Positions 8,229 to 17,114 of a stretch of DNA of 64,000 nt are shown here, one piece after another. The position numbers were made by a program, and so were the translations under genes. The stretch comes from Akkermansiaceae bacterium (GTDB lineage: Bacteria > Verrucomicrobiota > Verrucomicrobiia > Verrucomicrobiales > Akkermansiaceae): assembly GCA_017798145.1 (NCBI GenBank), contig CP059069.1, positions 248,001 to 312,000 on the forward strand, written 5' to 3'. How positions within the stretch are numbered: position 1 is the stretch's first letter; the number at the start of each line of letters is the position of its first letter. The notes beneath the pieces were generated by a model, which ran no database searches, was not told the DNA's origin, and worked only from the letters and a program-made list of their open reading frames with translations.

Positions 8229-9983
8229 TTAGGGTTTCACTTGTTCGATGCCGGCGGGAAGTTCCACCGTGGATTTGATGCTGCCGTCTGCCTGTTTATC
8301 ATGGCGGACTTTGATTGGTCCCCTCGGCGTGGGGTAGGTGCCTTCCGCCCATTCGAGGTTTCCGAGATTGGGTGCGATCACGACCTGCGCGCAGCCTGGG
8401 GCGACGGGTCTGACACCAAGCACGTTTGCGCTCAGCCATGCTGTCGGGCCACCCGCCCAGCCGTGGGCGAAGCTGTGGCGGAAGCCGATGTAGCAGTGTG
8501 CTCCGAAATCGCCGTGGAGATCCTTTTTCCCGGGCGGGACGATCTCGTCGATGCGGCCTGCGTTTTCCGTCCATGCGAGATCGAAGTCTTCCCAGAAGGT
8601 GGTTGCGCCGAAATCTAACATCCCGCCCCAGTATTGGCTGATGAAATCGAGGCCGGTCTGGATGTCGCCGGATTTGGCGAGGGCGTTGAGGACATAGAAA
8701 CCGTAGAACGTGCTGAGATCCTTCGGGCCGTCCTTTTTGAGTGTGCCTTCGGAAACCTGTTTTGCATCGCGCAAGCCAGCGAGGGATAGGAGGGCGGCGG
8801 GGGATTTGCGGCCGCTGGATGCGGGGCTGTGTTTGCGGAGCTTCGCGGCGGTGGCATCACAGAGCGCGGCGGTTTCCTTGTCTCCGAGGATGGTGGAAAG
8901 GCGGGAGCCGCTTTCCATTGTCATTGTCATCATCGCCTGCAAGCCCTCGTGGACGGCGACCTTGTCATCAGCAGTTGGCCAATCGAGGAAGCGGTGTCCG
9001 TCGAGGGTTTCTTTCCCATCCGCATCGACGAAGGTGGATAGGCGTTTCAGCAGATCTGTTAGGTAAGGTTTCTGCGCGGTGAGATAAGGCAGGTTCCCGT
9101 GGTGGAGATACCAGTCCTCATGAATGATGACCCACCACATCGAGTAGGAGCTGATCCCGTTCATCCAGTCCGTGACGGGGGTGACATCGCGTATCATGTC
9201 GAGGCTCTTTGGGACGACCTCGTTGTATCCGAACACGGAATTGATGATGCTCACCTCCGGATGCATGTCGCCGAGCCAGACAAGGCGGTCGCGCTTGATG
9301 CCGTCCCAGAGGTATTCCTGCATGTTGAGGTGGACTGTGTAAGCCCCGGTTTCCCAGATTTTGTTGAGCCTCTCATCGGAGCATTTGAAAGAGCCGATGT
9401 ATGGCACATCGCGGAGCGTCAGGATGGCCTGGATGTGGCTGAGCTCTGCGGGGATCTTCGCATCGGCGTTGTCGATGCGGACAAAACGGAATCCGCTGGG
9501 GCCGAGGGTGGTTTTTCCAAGCCACGGGATCTTCACGGTCATGTCGCGCAGCGCGTGGTCGTTCTGTGCGCCGCGCTCGCCGATCTCTGCCATGGTTTCC
9601 GCCACGGATTCCCCGAAGCGTATGCGGAGCGAAGGCATGTCCTTGCTTTTGGTGAGGGTCGTGAAAAGCTCGATGGAGCCGGTGATCTCAACGCCGAAGT
9701 CGATCACCACCGCGCCGCCGGGCTGGAGCATAAGCGGCGGGGAGGGTTCCTTGAGGACAGCCTGGCCGGAGTGTGGTTTGAGCAGGTTTTGCTCGTTGGA
9801 GACACCTTTCTCCGATTTCCAGACAATACGGGTCGGCTGGATGACGAAAGAGGTGAGGGGCGATTTTTCGGCTTTTTCTTTGAGGGCGGGCGGCAGGGCG
9901 TTGGCTAGGCCTTGGACGAGGAAAAAGAGGAAGAGGAACCGCGGATTTACGCGGATGCACGCGGATGAAAGACGGGTGTTCAT
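8229..9983 (-). CDS. GH78-like (alpha-L-rhamnosidase-related) secreted protein
   Basis: 584 residues from the ATG at 9983; the frame is open upstream to 10034 but those codons come from a hairpin region. The protein has a short N-terminal beta-domain and then a GH78-type (alpha/alpha)6 barrel. At the site where the neighbour has CPQRDERMGW this one reads GIKRDRLVWLGD, so the general-acid Glu is replaced by Asp, as in many shorter GH78-like proteins. The signal peptide is odd: its first ~16 residues (MNTRLSSACIRVNPRF) are encoded by a dispersed GCGGAT repeat, and only the following FLFLFFLVQGLANA is a normal hydrophobic core. It is probably a rhamnosidase or related exo-hydrolase acting with the adjacent full-length enzyme. 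Confidence 0.85.
   Translation of the reverse strand: MNTRLSSACIRVNPRFLFLFFLVQGLANALPPALKEKAEKSPLTSFVIQPTRIVWKSEKGVSNEQNLLKPHSGQAVLKEPSPPLMLQPGGAVVIDFGVEITGSIELFTTLTKSKDMPSLRIRFGESVAETMAEIGERGAQNDHALRDMTVKIPWLGKTTLGPSGFRFVRIDNADAKIPAELSHIQAILTLRDVPYIGSFKCSDERLNKIWETGAYTVHLNMQEYLWDGIKRDRLVWLGDMHPEVSIINSVFGYNEVVPKSLDMIRDVTPVTDWMNGISSYSMWWVIIHEDWYLHHGNLPYLTAQKPYLTDLLKRLSTFVDADGKETLDGHRFLDWPTADDKVAVHEGLQAMMTMTMESGSRLSTILGDKETAALCDATAAKLRKHSPASSGRKSPAALLSLAGLRDAKQVSEGTLKKDGPKDLSTFYGFYVLNALAKSGDIQTGLDFISQYWGGMLDFGATTFWEDFDLAWTENAGRIDEIVPPGKKDLHGDFGAHCYIGFRHSFAHGWAGGPTAWLSANVLGVRPVAPGCAQVVIAPNLGNLEWAEGTYPTPRGPIKVRHDKQADGSIKSTVELPAGIEQVKP
9941..9970. repeat. Triple GCGGAT repeat, 10 bp period
   Basis: GCGGAT occurs at 9941, 9951 and 9961, exactly ten bases apart. 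It belongs to a type of short repeat seen scattered through genomes of Verrucomicrobia and Planctomycetes (recalled from general knowledge of such spurious translations, not searched). Here it lies inside the 5' end of the GH78-like gene. Confidence 0.6.
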
Positions 9984-9993
9984 GGATACGGGG

Positions 9994-10042
9994 AAGGGTT
10001 TCTGAAAACCCTTTGCAGAGAAAGGGGGAAACAAACCCCCTT
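9994..10042 (-). promoter_or_regulatory. Two tandem hairpins in the rhamnose operon
   Basis: Between the small membrane gene and the GH78-like gene there are two perfect stem-loops: AAGGGTTT/AAACCCTT at 9994-10013 and AAGGGGG/CCCCCTT at 10022-10042. On the transcribed (minus) strand the second is followed by TTTCTC. They could be a partial terminator or mRNA stabiliser separating uptake genes from hydrolase genes. Confidence 0.45.
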
Positions 10043-10049
10043 CTCCATG

Positions 10050-10241
10050 TTACTCGGATTTCATCCAGAGGGATGCGCTGACGAACCAGATGAAAGTCCC
10101 TGCGAGAAGGAGCTGTGTCATCAGGTCGGCCTTGATCGTACCGCTGAAGTGGAGCAGGGGCGGGGCGACGATGAGCAGTAGGGAAACCCAGCTGACGGGT
10201 TTTGCGATGGTGAGTATGGTTTTCATAAAAGGATCAGGCAT
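10050..10241 (-). CDS. Small two-helix membrane protein, possible permease subunit
   Basis: 63 residues with two hydrophobic segments, roughly 10-31 and 38-60, ending in FVSASLWMKSE. The start at 10241 overlaps the end of the permease gene by 8 bases, so translation is likely coupled; a second ATG at 10226 (MKTIL) is an alternative. No family is recognised. Small membrane partners of this size are known for some secondary transporters (for example MetS and MctS), so an accessory role for the permease is a reasonable inference, but nothing in the sequence proves it. Confidence 0.7.
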   Translation of the reverse strand: MPDPFMKTILTIAKPVSWVSLLLIVAPPLLHFSGTIKADLMTQLLLAGTFIWFVSASLWMKSE

Positions 10242-11664
10242 GGGATTTGTTGGAGAACATGATTTTTCCGAGGATCACATAAAGGATGGCCGAGGCGATC
10301 CATGCGGGGATGACGAGATAGGCTGCGAAGACACCTTTTGACAGGATCAGCCACAATCCGGGAATGGCCGGAATCAGCCATGCGAGCAGCACAGCGATGT
10401 TGAATCCCGATCTCGTGGCATCCGCCGCATCCTCCAGGAAGCCGAGGCGTTTCGCGAGGTAGTGGTTCACGAAAATGATCGCACCCATGGGGCCGAGGAT
10501 CATTCCGTAGGTTCCGACGAAGCCGAGGAGCTGGGCGGAGAGGTTGGGGAAGGCTCCGGCGACGGTTGCGACGATGCCTGCGAGGATCACGCCTGTTACT
10601 TTCGGTGCGCCTTTGAAAAGGCTCTGGAAGGCGAGGCCGGCGCGGTAGATGGTCGGGTTCGCGGTGGTCCAGCCTGCGATGACGACGACGATGATGCCGG
10701 TCCAACCGAGGGCGTTCCATGCGAGGAAGCCGGGATCCGCCTGGACCTTTCCGTTCGCATCGAGCGAGGCGGCGGGATTCGTGGCGATGAGGGCGGCAAG
10801 CAGGAGCGCGGCGCAGATCCATGCCATGTAGTGGCCGAGGAACATCCCGACGGCCGGTGCCCAGCCTGCGGATTTGTTTTTCGAGAAACGGAAGATGGAG
10901 AGATCCGCCATCCCGAAGTGCATTGCGGCATTGCAGAGCCAGGAGAAGATGATGATTTTGCCGAGCCCGAATTCCTGCGGGCCGTTCTTGGTTTGGACGA
11001 AGGAGACGCCGTCGTTCCAGATTGTATTGAGGGCGCTGAACGAATGGGCATCCATCTGGGCGAGCGAAACGATGCCGCAGGCGGCGAACACAAGGATCAT
11101 CCACGGTGCCGCGATGTTCGCGAAACGGGCAACGGTATTGTATCCCGCCGCCGCGACCACTGTGATGACAACCCCGACCACCGCGACGATGGCCGTGAAA
11201 CCGAAACCGCTCAGCCCGAAGGTGGCTTCCGGCACGACAAAGCGTGTGTTGAAAGGGATCCCCACTGCTGAGGCGGAGACGGTGATCATGGCACCTGCGA
11301 GGAAACAGAAGAGTATGCCGTTGGTGATGTTGTAGATCTTGACCATGTTTCCGCCCGCGATTTTCTCAAGCTGGTAGTAGAGCGTGAGGCGGCGGTTCAT
11401 CGCGATGGGCACCACCAGGAAACGCCATGTCAGGACTGCGAGGATGTTCCCGATCAGCAGGCCTACGGTCAGATCCATGAGGCTGGCACCTGCGGCCAGG
11501 AATAGCGGCCCGATCATGAATTCGGTTCCGGCGGCGTGCTCGCCGGCATACATGCCCCAGAAAGCCTTTGGCCCTTTCTGGGCCTTTGCAGGCACGGGTT
11601 CGCGTTCGTATTCACCTCCGACGATTTCTTCGACGGCTTCCGGATCGATGTGGACGTTTGACAT
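10234..11664 (-). CDS. NCS1-type (purine-cytosine permease family) transporter
   Basis: 476 residues and about 12 predicted membrane segments. The hydrophilic head (about residues 1-32) leads into AFWGMYAGEHAAGTEFMIGPLFLAAG, matching the first helix region of nucleobase-cation symporter 1 proteins. Typical family substrates are cytosine, allantoin, hydantoins and vitamins. Here the gene lies 24 bases after rhaA and before two rhamnosidases, so I infer that it carries rhamnose or a rhamnose-derived compound across the inner membrane. That substrate is not visible from the sequence itself. Confidence 0.82.
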   Translation of the reverse strand: MSNVHIDPEAVEEIVGGEYEREPVPAKAQKGPKAFWGMYAGEHAAGTEFMIGPLFLAAGASLMDLTVGLLIGNILAVLTWRFLVVPIAMNRRLTLYYQLEKIAGGNMVKIYNITNGILFCFLAGAMITVSASAVGIPFNTRFVVPEATFGLSGFGFTAIVAVVGVVITVVAAAGYNTVARFANIAAPWMILVFAACGIVSLAQMDAHSFSALNTIWNDGVSFVQTKNGPQEFGLGKIIIFSWLCNAAMHFGMADLSIFRFSKNKSAGWAPAVGMFLGHYMAWICAALLLAALIATNPAASLDANGKVQADPGFLAWNALGWTGIIVVVIAGWTTANPTIYRAGLAFQSLFKGAPKVTGVILAGIVATVAGAFPNLSAQLLGFVGTYGMILGPMGAIIFVNHYLAKRLGFLEDAADATRSGFNIAVLLAWLIPAIPGLWLILSKGVFAAYLVIPAWIASAILYVILGKIMFSNKSHA

Positions 11665-11688
11665 ATGGGTTTTTGTTAGATTCTGAAA

Positions 11689-12954
11689 TTATCGCTTCGA
11701 GAGGACTTCGGATTCGTATTGTTTGGTTTCCTTCATCCAATCCATGCCTACAGGGACTCCCTGGGTTTCGCAATAACGATCCCACACCGCGCCCCAGGGC
11801 ATGGTTTTGAGTTCCTCCATAAGCGCGAGGCGGGTGGTGAGGTCTCCGGCTTTTTCCGCGTCCCTGAGGGCGGCGGGTTCGAGCAAGGCCATTAGCAGGG
11901 ACTTGAGGGTATTGCGGGTGCCTATCGTCCAGGCGGCTATGCGGTTGATGCTGGCGTCGAAGAAATCGAGGCCGATGTGGGTGCGGGGGAGGAGGTTGTT
12001 GCGGACAAGCTCGGCGGAGATGGATTGGAGCGCATCGTCGAGGGTGACGACGTGGTCGCTGTCCCAACGGACGCCGCGGCTGACGTGGAGGAGGATTTCC
12101 GGCACATACATGAGCATCGTGCCGAGCTTGTCGGCGATGCCCTCGGTGGGGTGGAAATGCCCGGCATCGAGGCAGAGCAGCTTCTGGTTTTTCACGGCAT
12201 AGCCCATATAGAATTCGTGCGAGCCTACGACGTAGCTCTCGCTGCCGATTCCGAAGAGCTTGCACTCCACGGCGTCTAACATGTGCTTCGGGTTCTGTTT
12301 TTTGGAGAACACTGCATCGAGGGATTTCTCTAGGCGCTGGCGGGGCGAGACCCGGTCAACCGGGGTGTCCTTGTAGCCGTCCGGGATCCAGACATTCATC
12401 ACGCTGGGGGAGCCGAGAGCCTTGCCCATCGCGGCGGAAATCTCGCGGGAGCGCTGGCAGTGCTCGATCCAGAAATCGCGGATGCCTTTTTTCGCATGGG
12501 AGAGGGTGAAGCCATCCGCGGCCTTGGGGTGGGCGAAGCAGGTCGGGTTGAAATCCATGCCCATGCTTTTCGCCTTCGCCCAGTCGATCCAGTTTTGGAA
12601 ATGCTTGGCCTCGATCTGATCGCGATCCACTTTCTTGCCGCCGAACTCGCCGTAGAAGGCGTGGAGGTTGAGGCGGTGCGTGCCGGGGATGAGGGAGAGG
12701 GCTTTGTCGAGATCGGCGCGGAGTTCTTCCGGGGTGTTGGCTTTTCCTGGATAATTTCCTGTCACCGCGATTCCGCCGCTGAGTCCTTGCCCGGTGTTTT
12801 CAAATCCGCCGACGTCATCGCCCTGCCAGCAGTGGAGAGAGATCGGGATCCCAGAAAGGCGTTTCATTGCAGCCTCGGTATCGACGCCCATTTCTGCGTA
12901 ACGTTCTTGGGCTTGGGAGTAGGACTGGGCGATGCTTTTGGGTTTTCTGGACAT
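11689..12954 (-). CDS. rhaA: L-rhamnose isomerase
   Basis: 421 residues, close to the 419 of the E. coli RhaA type. It converts L-rhamnose to L-rhamnulose in the cytoplasm, using divalent metal ions. Conserved blocks are visible in order: [15 protein letters not shown] near the start, [31 protein letters not shown], the metal-site segments [21 protein letters not shown] and [11 protein letters not shown], and VRWDSDHVV. It is the first gene of the leftward locus and starts 97 bases from the divergent AraC-type gene. No rhamnulokinase or aldolase gene is in the window, so the rest of the pathway lies elsewhere. Confidence 0.95.
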   Translation of the reverse strand: MSRKPKSIAQSYSQAQERYAEMGVDTEAAMKRLSGIPISLHCWQGDDVGGFENTGQGLSGGIAVTGNYPGKANTPEELRADLDKALSLIPGTHRLNLHAFYGEFGGKKVDRDQIEAKHFQNWIDWAKAKSMGMDFNPTCFAHPKAADGFTLSHAKKGIRDFWIEHCQRSREISAAMGKALGSPSVMNVWIPDGYKDTPVDRVSPRQRLEKSLDAVFSKKQNPKHMLDAVECKLFGIGSESYVVGSHEFYMGYAVKNQKLLCLDAGHFHPTEGIADKLGTMLMYVPEILLHVSRGVRWDSDHVVTLDDALQSISAELVRNNLLPRTHIGLDFFDASINRIAAWTIGTRNTLKSLLMALLEPAALRDAEKAGDLTTRLALMEELKTMPWGAVWDRYCETQGVPVGMDWMKETKQYESEVLSKR

Positions 12955-13051
12955 GGGAAGTTGGGTTTTTAGTTGCGAGTGATTGCGATGCTAGGGCAGA
13001 AATCCGAGAAAAACCTCCACACTTCCGCCAAAAAGAAGCACGATCCCGCCA
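12955..13051. promoter_or_regulatory. Divergent promoter region of the rhamnose locus
   Basis: These 97 bases separate rhaA from the AraC-type regulator and must hold both promoters. Two TTGCGA hexamers at 12973 and 12983 are spaced exactly ten bases, one helical turn, which is how AraC-family half-sites are often arranged. I infer an operator here; no clear -35/-10 pair is convincing by eye. Confidence 0.45.
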
Positions 13052-13909
13052 ATGAAGCGGGTGCTCAAGATCGAGGAATGGTTCCATCCCGATGGCTTTC
13101 CCATCAGCGTCGAACGCAGGGAGCCGCAGGGGGAGTTCGGCCCGCACGGGCATGAGTTTGCGGAGCTGGTGCTGGTGATCGGCGGGAAATGCCTGCATGT
13201 GAGCGGCAGCGAATCGTGGGAACTGACGGCGGGGGACGTGTTCGTCATCAATGCCGACCGCGAGCACGAATATCGGGACTTGGACGACCTCAAGCTCGTG
13301 AATATCCTGTTCCAGCCGGATCAGCTCAAGATGCGCTTGCTGGATCTGGCTTCCGTGGCGGGTTACCATGCGCTTTTCACCTTGGAGCCATCACGGAAGT
13401 CCCGTGCGCCCGCCCGCAGCCGGATGCATCTGGGTAGCCGTGAGCTGGCGCAGGTTTTGGAGCTCGCGGACAGGTTGGAGGCAGAGCTGGATGCCCGTGA
13501 GCCGGGCTTCGGATTCATGGCCACGGCGACCTTCATGCAGCTCATCGGGATGCTATCGAGGCTTTATGGAAGCAATCCATCGCCGGACGGGAAAGCGCTC
13601 CTCCGCATCGGCGAGGCACTGTCCCACCTTGAGCGGAACATCAACAACGAGGTGAATCTGGATGAACTGGCCAGCATCGCGCACATGTCCTCGCGGAGTT
13701 TCCTGCGGATTTTCCGCTCCGCCACCGGCACTTCGCCGCTGGCGTGGATGCTTGGCCAGCGCATCAACCGCGCCTGCATGTTGCTGCGCAACACCGACAA
13801 GCCGGTCACCGAGATCGCCTTGGATGTGGGCTTCAACGACAGCAACTATTTCAGCCGCCAGTTCCGCAAGGCCACCGGCTTCTCTCCGAGGGATTACCGC
13901 AGACGGTGA
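13052..13909 (+). CDS. AraC-family transcriptional regulator, RhaR/RhaS-like
   Basis: 285 residues. The N-terminal half is a cupin sensor domain: GPHGHEFAELVLVIGGK, then GDVFVINADREHEYRDLDDL. About residues 185-283 form the two helix-turn-helix units of AraC/XylS regulators, with LDELASIAHMSSRSFLRIFRSATG and the signature VTEIALDVGFNDSNYFSRQFRKATGFSPRDYR. Known RhaR and RhaS have the same layout and bind rhamnose through the cupin. The divergent placement beside rhaA makes it the likely activator of the rhamnose locus. It faces the heparinase-like gene, only 3 bases from its end. Confidence 0.92.
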   Translation: MKRVLKIEEWFHPDGFPISVERREPQGEFGPHGHEFAELVLVIGGKCLHVSGSESWELTAGDVFVINADREHEYRDLDDLKLVNILFQPDQLKMRLLDLASVAGYHALFTLEPSRKSRAPARSRMHLGSRELAQVLELADRLEAELDAREPGFGFMATATFMQLIGMLSRLYGSNPSPDGKALLRIGEALSHLERNINNEVNLDELASIAHMSSRSFLRIFRSATGTSPLAWMLGQRINRACMLLRNTDKPVTEIALDVGFNDSNYFSRQFRKATGFSPRDYRRR

Positions 13910-13912
13910 GGT

Positions 13913-15697
13913 TCACTCAGCACCGCGAAACACCGCCTTGATCGTCATCTTGCCGTCATCCCCGGCAATCGCATTGAGGAAGATCCTTGTCATGCCGGGG
14001 TTCGGCTCGTCGTGGTCGGTGGTCGGGGGATCGGCGGGGGAGATCTCGATGGATTTCGATTGGGGTGAGGAAAGGTCGAGTGCCATTCTCTTGCCGCCGA
14101 GCCGGAGTTCGATTCCGTCTTTCCCGGAATCCACCTTTGCGCGGGTGATCATGTGCCAGGTGATCTTGTCGCCGGGCTTCAGGCTTTCGAGGGTGTCCGT
14201 CACGGTCACGGTTCCATCCTCCATCGTGAAGCGGCGCTGCGCGGTTGCTTCCTTCGGAAGGCCGAGCGGTGCGGACATGTCCAGGAGTGTCTCGTTCTCC
14301 GGTGCGCCTCTTGAGGAAAGGATTTTCGCCTTTCCATCAATACGGTGGAGCCCGCCGTTGTAAGTGAGCGTGTTGTGGGTGTGGTTGTTGAGCCGGAACA
14401 CCTCCCAGCGCCTGCTTTCCTGCTCCATTTGGAAAAGGACGAAGCCCTTCTGCTCCAGCGAGTGGTAATCCTGTTTCCCGAGATCCGCCGCCCACCGTTG
14501 TCCCGCCCAATCGAGCACGAAGGATCCCGCATCCATGTGGCCGTGGGGGACATCGGCCTTTCCCGCCTTGATTCCGAGGAAAAGCCCATCCTCCTTGTAT
14601 CCGGTGCGGTGGAAGGCCACCGGGCTGTGGCCGCTTCCTAGGAAGTGCAATGGCAGGCTGTCCTCCTTCACATCTCCCGCTGCCGGAATCCAGAAGGCTG
14701 CGAGTGCGAGGAAACGGCTGGATCTGGCGAGTTTGGGGGCGAGGATGGGTTGGATGGCAAAATGGCGCAAAGACCCGCTGCGGTTCTCCCGTGCCATCCA
14801 CGCAAGCGCCGGGCTAATCCCCGGTTGGCTCTCATTCGTATCGCCATAGTTGTAGAGCAAGCCACTGGTTCCATGAGCTTGCACGAGGTAGCGGCCGCTT
14901 TCGAGAAATCCCGGGTGGGAAACAATGCCCGCTTCCGGCAAGCCCGCCGTCCTGAGTGCTTCGACGATGAGGATCGCGAAATCCGTACCATACTGCCAGT
15001 AACCGCCGCCCTCCGCGTAGGCGCCGTCCGGCGCATAGCTGCCCTTCATCCCGACCTTGATCGCCGCACGCGCCTCGGCCATCGCCTGTTTGCAAAGATC
15101 CGGCTCAATGTCCATGAGCGCGATGGACGAAAAAACCATCCCGGCCATGCATACCTGGTTCCAGTTGTTAGGGCGTTCCTGGAGCGATTTGTAACCGAAG
15201 GTCTCCCGCAGCCCTTTCTCCAACAGCGCAGTCCCGATGGCCTTGCGCTGCTCCGCGCTGAGTTCGGCGTGGAGCCAGTCGTATCCGATCGCCACCGCTG
15301 TCTGCATCTCCGCCGTGTCGAGGTGGTGTGCGGGGTGCCAGTCCTTGAAGGCACAGACCGCCAGTAATTCCTCCCGGCAGCGTTCGAGGTATTTCCGGTC
15401 GCCGGAAACCTTCCATGTCGTCGCCAGGTCGAGCACCCGCTGGAGAGCCTCGCGGGAAACGGAAAGCATGCGCCGCCCAGTCAGCACGTAGGTGACTGGA
15501 GGGGCATCGAGCACCGAGTCGGCGCGCGCAACCGTGGCTTGTATGATATTGCGGACAGCCGGCTCCGCCTCCATCCGTGCGGGCAGTTTTTCCCAATCAG
15601 CCGCCGTGACCAGAAGCCGGGGATGGGCGGGGAGTCCTGCATCGCAGACGGCCAGCGAAACGGCAAGGGAGAGGGGAACAAGCAGGCTTTTCAACAT
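13913..15697 (-). CDS. Secreted heparinase II/III-like polysaccharide lyase
   Basis: 594 residues from the ATG at 15697, giving a signal peptide (MLKSLLVPLSLAVSLAVCDA). The N-terminal part is an alpha-helical toroid: LLVTAADWEKL, ETFGYKSLQERPNNWNQVC, APDGAYAEGGGYWQYGTDF. The C-terminal part, from about 385, has PHGHMDAGSFVLDWAGQRWAADLG and NNHTHNTLTYNG, typical of the heparinase II/III beta-sheet domain. Asn, Tyr and His in these blocks fit the lyase active site. The family cleaves uronic-acid polysaccharides such as alginate, heparin or ulvan fragments; the substrate here is unknown. It is adjacent to the rhamnose locus, which would suit rhamnose- and uronate-containing algal glycans such as ulvan, but this is inference. 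Confidence 0.85.
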   Translation of the reverse strand: MLKSLLVPLSLAVSLAVCDAGLPAHPRLLVTAADWEKLPARMEAEPAVRNIIQATVARADSVLDAPPVTYVLTGRRMLSVSREALQRVLDLATTWKVSGDRKYLERCREELLAVCAFKDWHPAHHLDTAEMQTAVAIGYDWLHAELSAEQRKAIGTALLEKGLRETFGYKSLQERPNNWNQVCMAGMVFSSIALMDIEPDLCKQAMAEARAAIKVGMKGSYAPDGAYAEGGGYWQYGTDFAILIVEALRTAGLPEAGIVSHPGFLESGRYLVQAHGTSGLLYNYGDTNESQPGISPALAWMARENRSGSLRHFAIQPILAPKLARSSRFLALAAFWIPAAGDVKEDSLPLHFLGSGHSPVAFHRTGYKEDGLFLGIKAGKADVPHGHMDAGSFVLDWAGQRWAADLGKQDYHSLEQKGFVLFQMEQESRRWEVFRLNNHTHNTLTYNGGLHRIDGKAKILSSRGAPENETLLDMSAPLGLPKEATAQRRFTMEDGTVTVTDTLESLKPGDKITWHMITRAKVDSGKDGIELRLGGKRMALDLSSPQSKSIEISPADPPTTDHDEPNPGMTRIFLNAIAGDDGKMTIKAVFRGAE

Positions 15698-15745
15698 GGG
15701 ATCGCGGGTGTAGGAAGCGTTATGCACATCGCACACTGCATCGGC

Positions 15746-17053
15746 ATGGCAACTGTCTCGGCTTTAAACGCGGGCAGCCTGCTGGATTTTTCATACGGGG
15801 TGTTGGAGGAGCTGCGCGGCAAGGAGGATCTAGCAGGTGAGTATTACGAAAAAGCTTACGCCGCCGATCCCACCGCCATGCACCTCGTCCGCATGATCGC
15901 GGAAAAACGCCTAGCAGAGGGCGATCGTGCAGCCGCCTTCGGGATCTTCCAGGATGCCGTCGGTGCACGTCCCGACGAGCCGATGATACGCATCGAGTTC
16001 GGGGATTTTCTCGGGCGCATCGGGAAAGGTGATTCCATCGCGGAGGGAAAACGTCGCGAAGCCTACCAGCAAGCGCTTGCCGCCATGCCCGGCGATCACT
16101 TGCCAATCGAGCGCCTCATCCGACAGGAGCGCGAGCTCAGCAACGACAACAGCGCCCGCGAATATCTTGAGAGGCTGAGGCTCGATACGCCGGAGGCCGT
16201 CCGCTATTACGTCGCTACAACGAAGAGCCTCTACGACAGCAAGGACAAGGGCGCTCGGGCCCGCATCGAGAAATGCTTTGCCGATGCTGCGGAAAATCAC
16301 CCCGAGTGGTCATCCATTTCCCGCGCCGCCAGCGACCATTTCCGCGAGGCCGGGGACATGGGGAAAGCCATCTCCATCCTTCGGAAGCACGTGGCGGCCG
16401 TCCCTTCCTCGCTCGATCTGAAAATCCGCCTCGGGATCCTGCTTCTCTCCGAAAAGGAGATCGGGGAAGGCATCGCCATACTCAAGGAGGTTCTGGAGGC
16501 GCATCCCGGGAAATCCCTCGCCCACGAATCCCTCGCCAAGCAATACCGCCTCCAGGGAAAGCATGAGGAGGCGAGAAGCCATGCCGCCGAGCTCCTCAAG
16601 ATCCGCGGCGGCACCCCCGATGAATTCCTGGAACTCGCCGACGAGCTCATCGCCGACGGCGAGTTCCGCGCCGCCCGCCTGCTCTTGGAAAAAGCCGTCT
16701 TCGATCGACCCGAGGACGCCGCTCTCATGATGAAACTCGCCATGGCCAGCTCCCGGGATCCGGAGACCAAAGACAAGTCCGCCCGCCTTTTCCGCGAGGC
16801 CGAGGCGATGTTGGCCAACCCCGCCGACATGTCGCCCGCCTTCCTGCTGGAGTCCGCCCGCGAGCTCGTTGCCCAAGGCCAGGCCAAAGCCGCCGAGGAA
16901 CGCCTCCGCAATGCCATCCGCAATTTCCCCAAGGAGGCAAAAAACGAAACCGCCGCAGCCATGCGTGCCCTCGCGGATCTCTGGATCTCGGAAGGCCGCA
17001 ATACCGACGCGGCCAAGGCCCTGATCTCACGCGCCGAGGCACTGGAAAAGTAA
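15746..17053 (+). CDS. Tetratricopeptide-repeat protein
   Basis: 435 residues from the ATG at 15746; an in-frame ATG at 15722 is an alternative, and the longer open frame to 15539 lies over the divergent gene. There is no signal peptide. Helical TPR-like pairs run over most of the length, for example MGKAISILRKHVAAVPSSLDLKIRLGILLL, IAILKEVLEAHPGKSLAHESLAKQYRLQGKHEEAR and AARLLLEKAVFDRPEDAALMMKLAMA. Such repeats build protein-binding solenoids. No enzyme domain is visible and no partner is obvious; the next gene, pdxJ, starts 61 bases downstream. Confidence 0.85.
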   Translation: MATVSALNAGSLLDFSYGVLEELRGKEDLAGEYYEKAYAADPTAMHLVRMIAEKRLAEGDRAAAFGIFQDAVGARPDEPMIRIEFGDFLGRIGKGDSIAEGKRREAYQQALAAMPGDHLPIERLIRQERELSNDNSAREYLERLRLDTPEAVRYYVATTKSLYDSKDKGARARIEKCFADAAENHPEWSSISRAASDHFREAGDMGKAISILRKHVAAVPSSLDLKIRLGILLLSEKEIGEGIAILKEVLEAHPGKSLAHESLAKQYRLQGKHEEARSHAAELLKIRGGTPDEFLELADELIADGEFRAARLLLEKAVFDRPEDAALMMKLAMASSRDPETKDKSARLFREAEAMLANPADMSPAFLLESARELVAQGQAKAAEERLRNAIRNFPKEAKNETAAAMRALADLWISEGRNTDAAKALISRAEALEK

Positions 17054-17114
17054 TCCTCACACTCCTCGCCAGTCTTGCATTGCGGGTGGGGGGAACGCGG
17101 GCTAGCTTACGCAC

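Noticed and set aside
9099-9908. 269-codon plus-strand frame opposite the GH78-like gene
   Set aside because: No domain, and the minus strand encodes a recognisable hydrolase.
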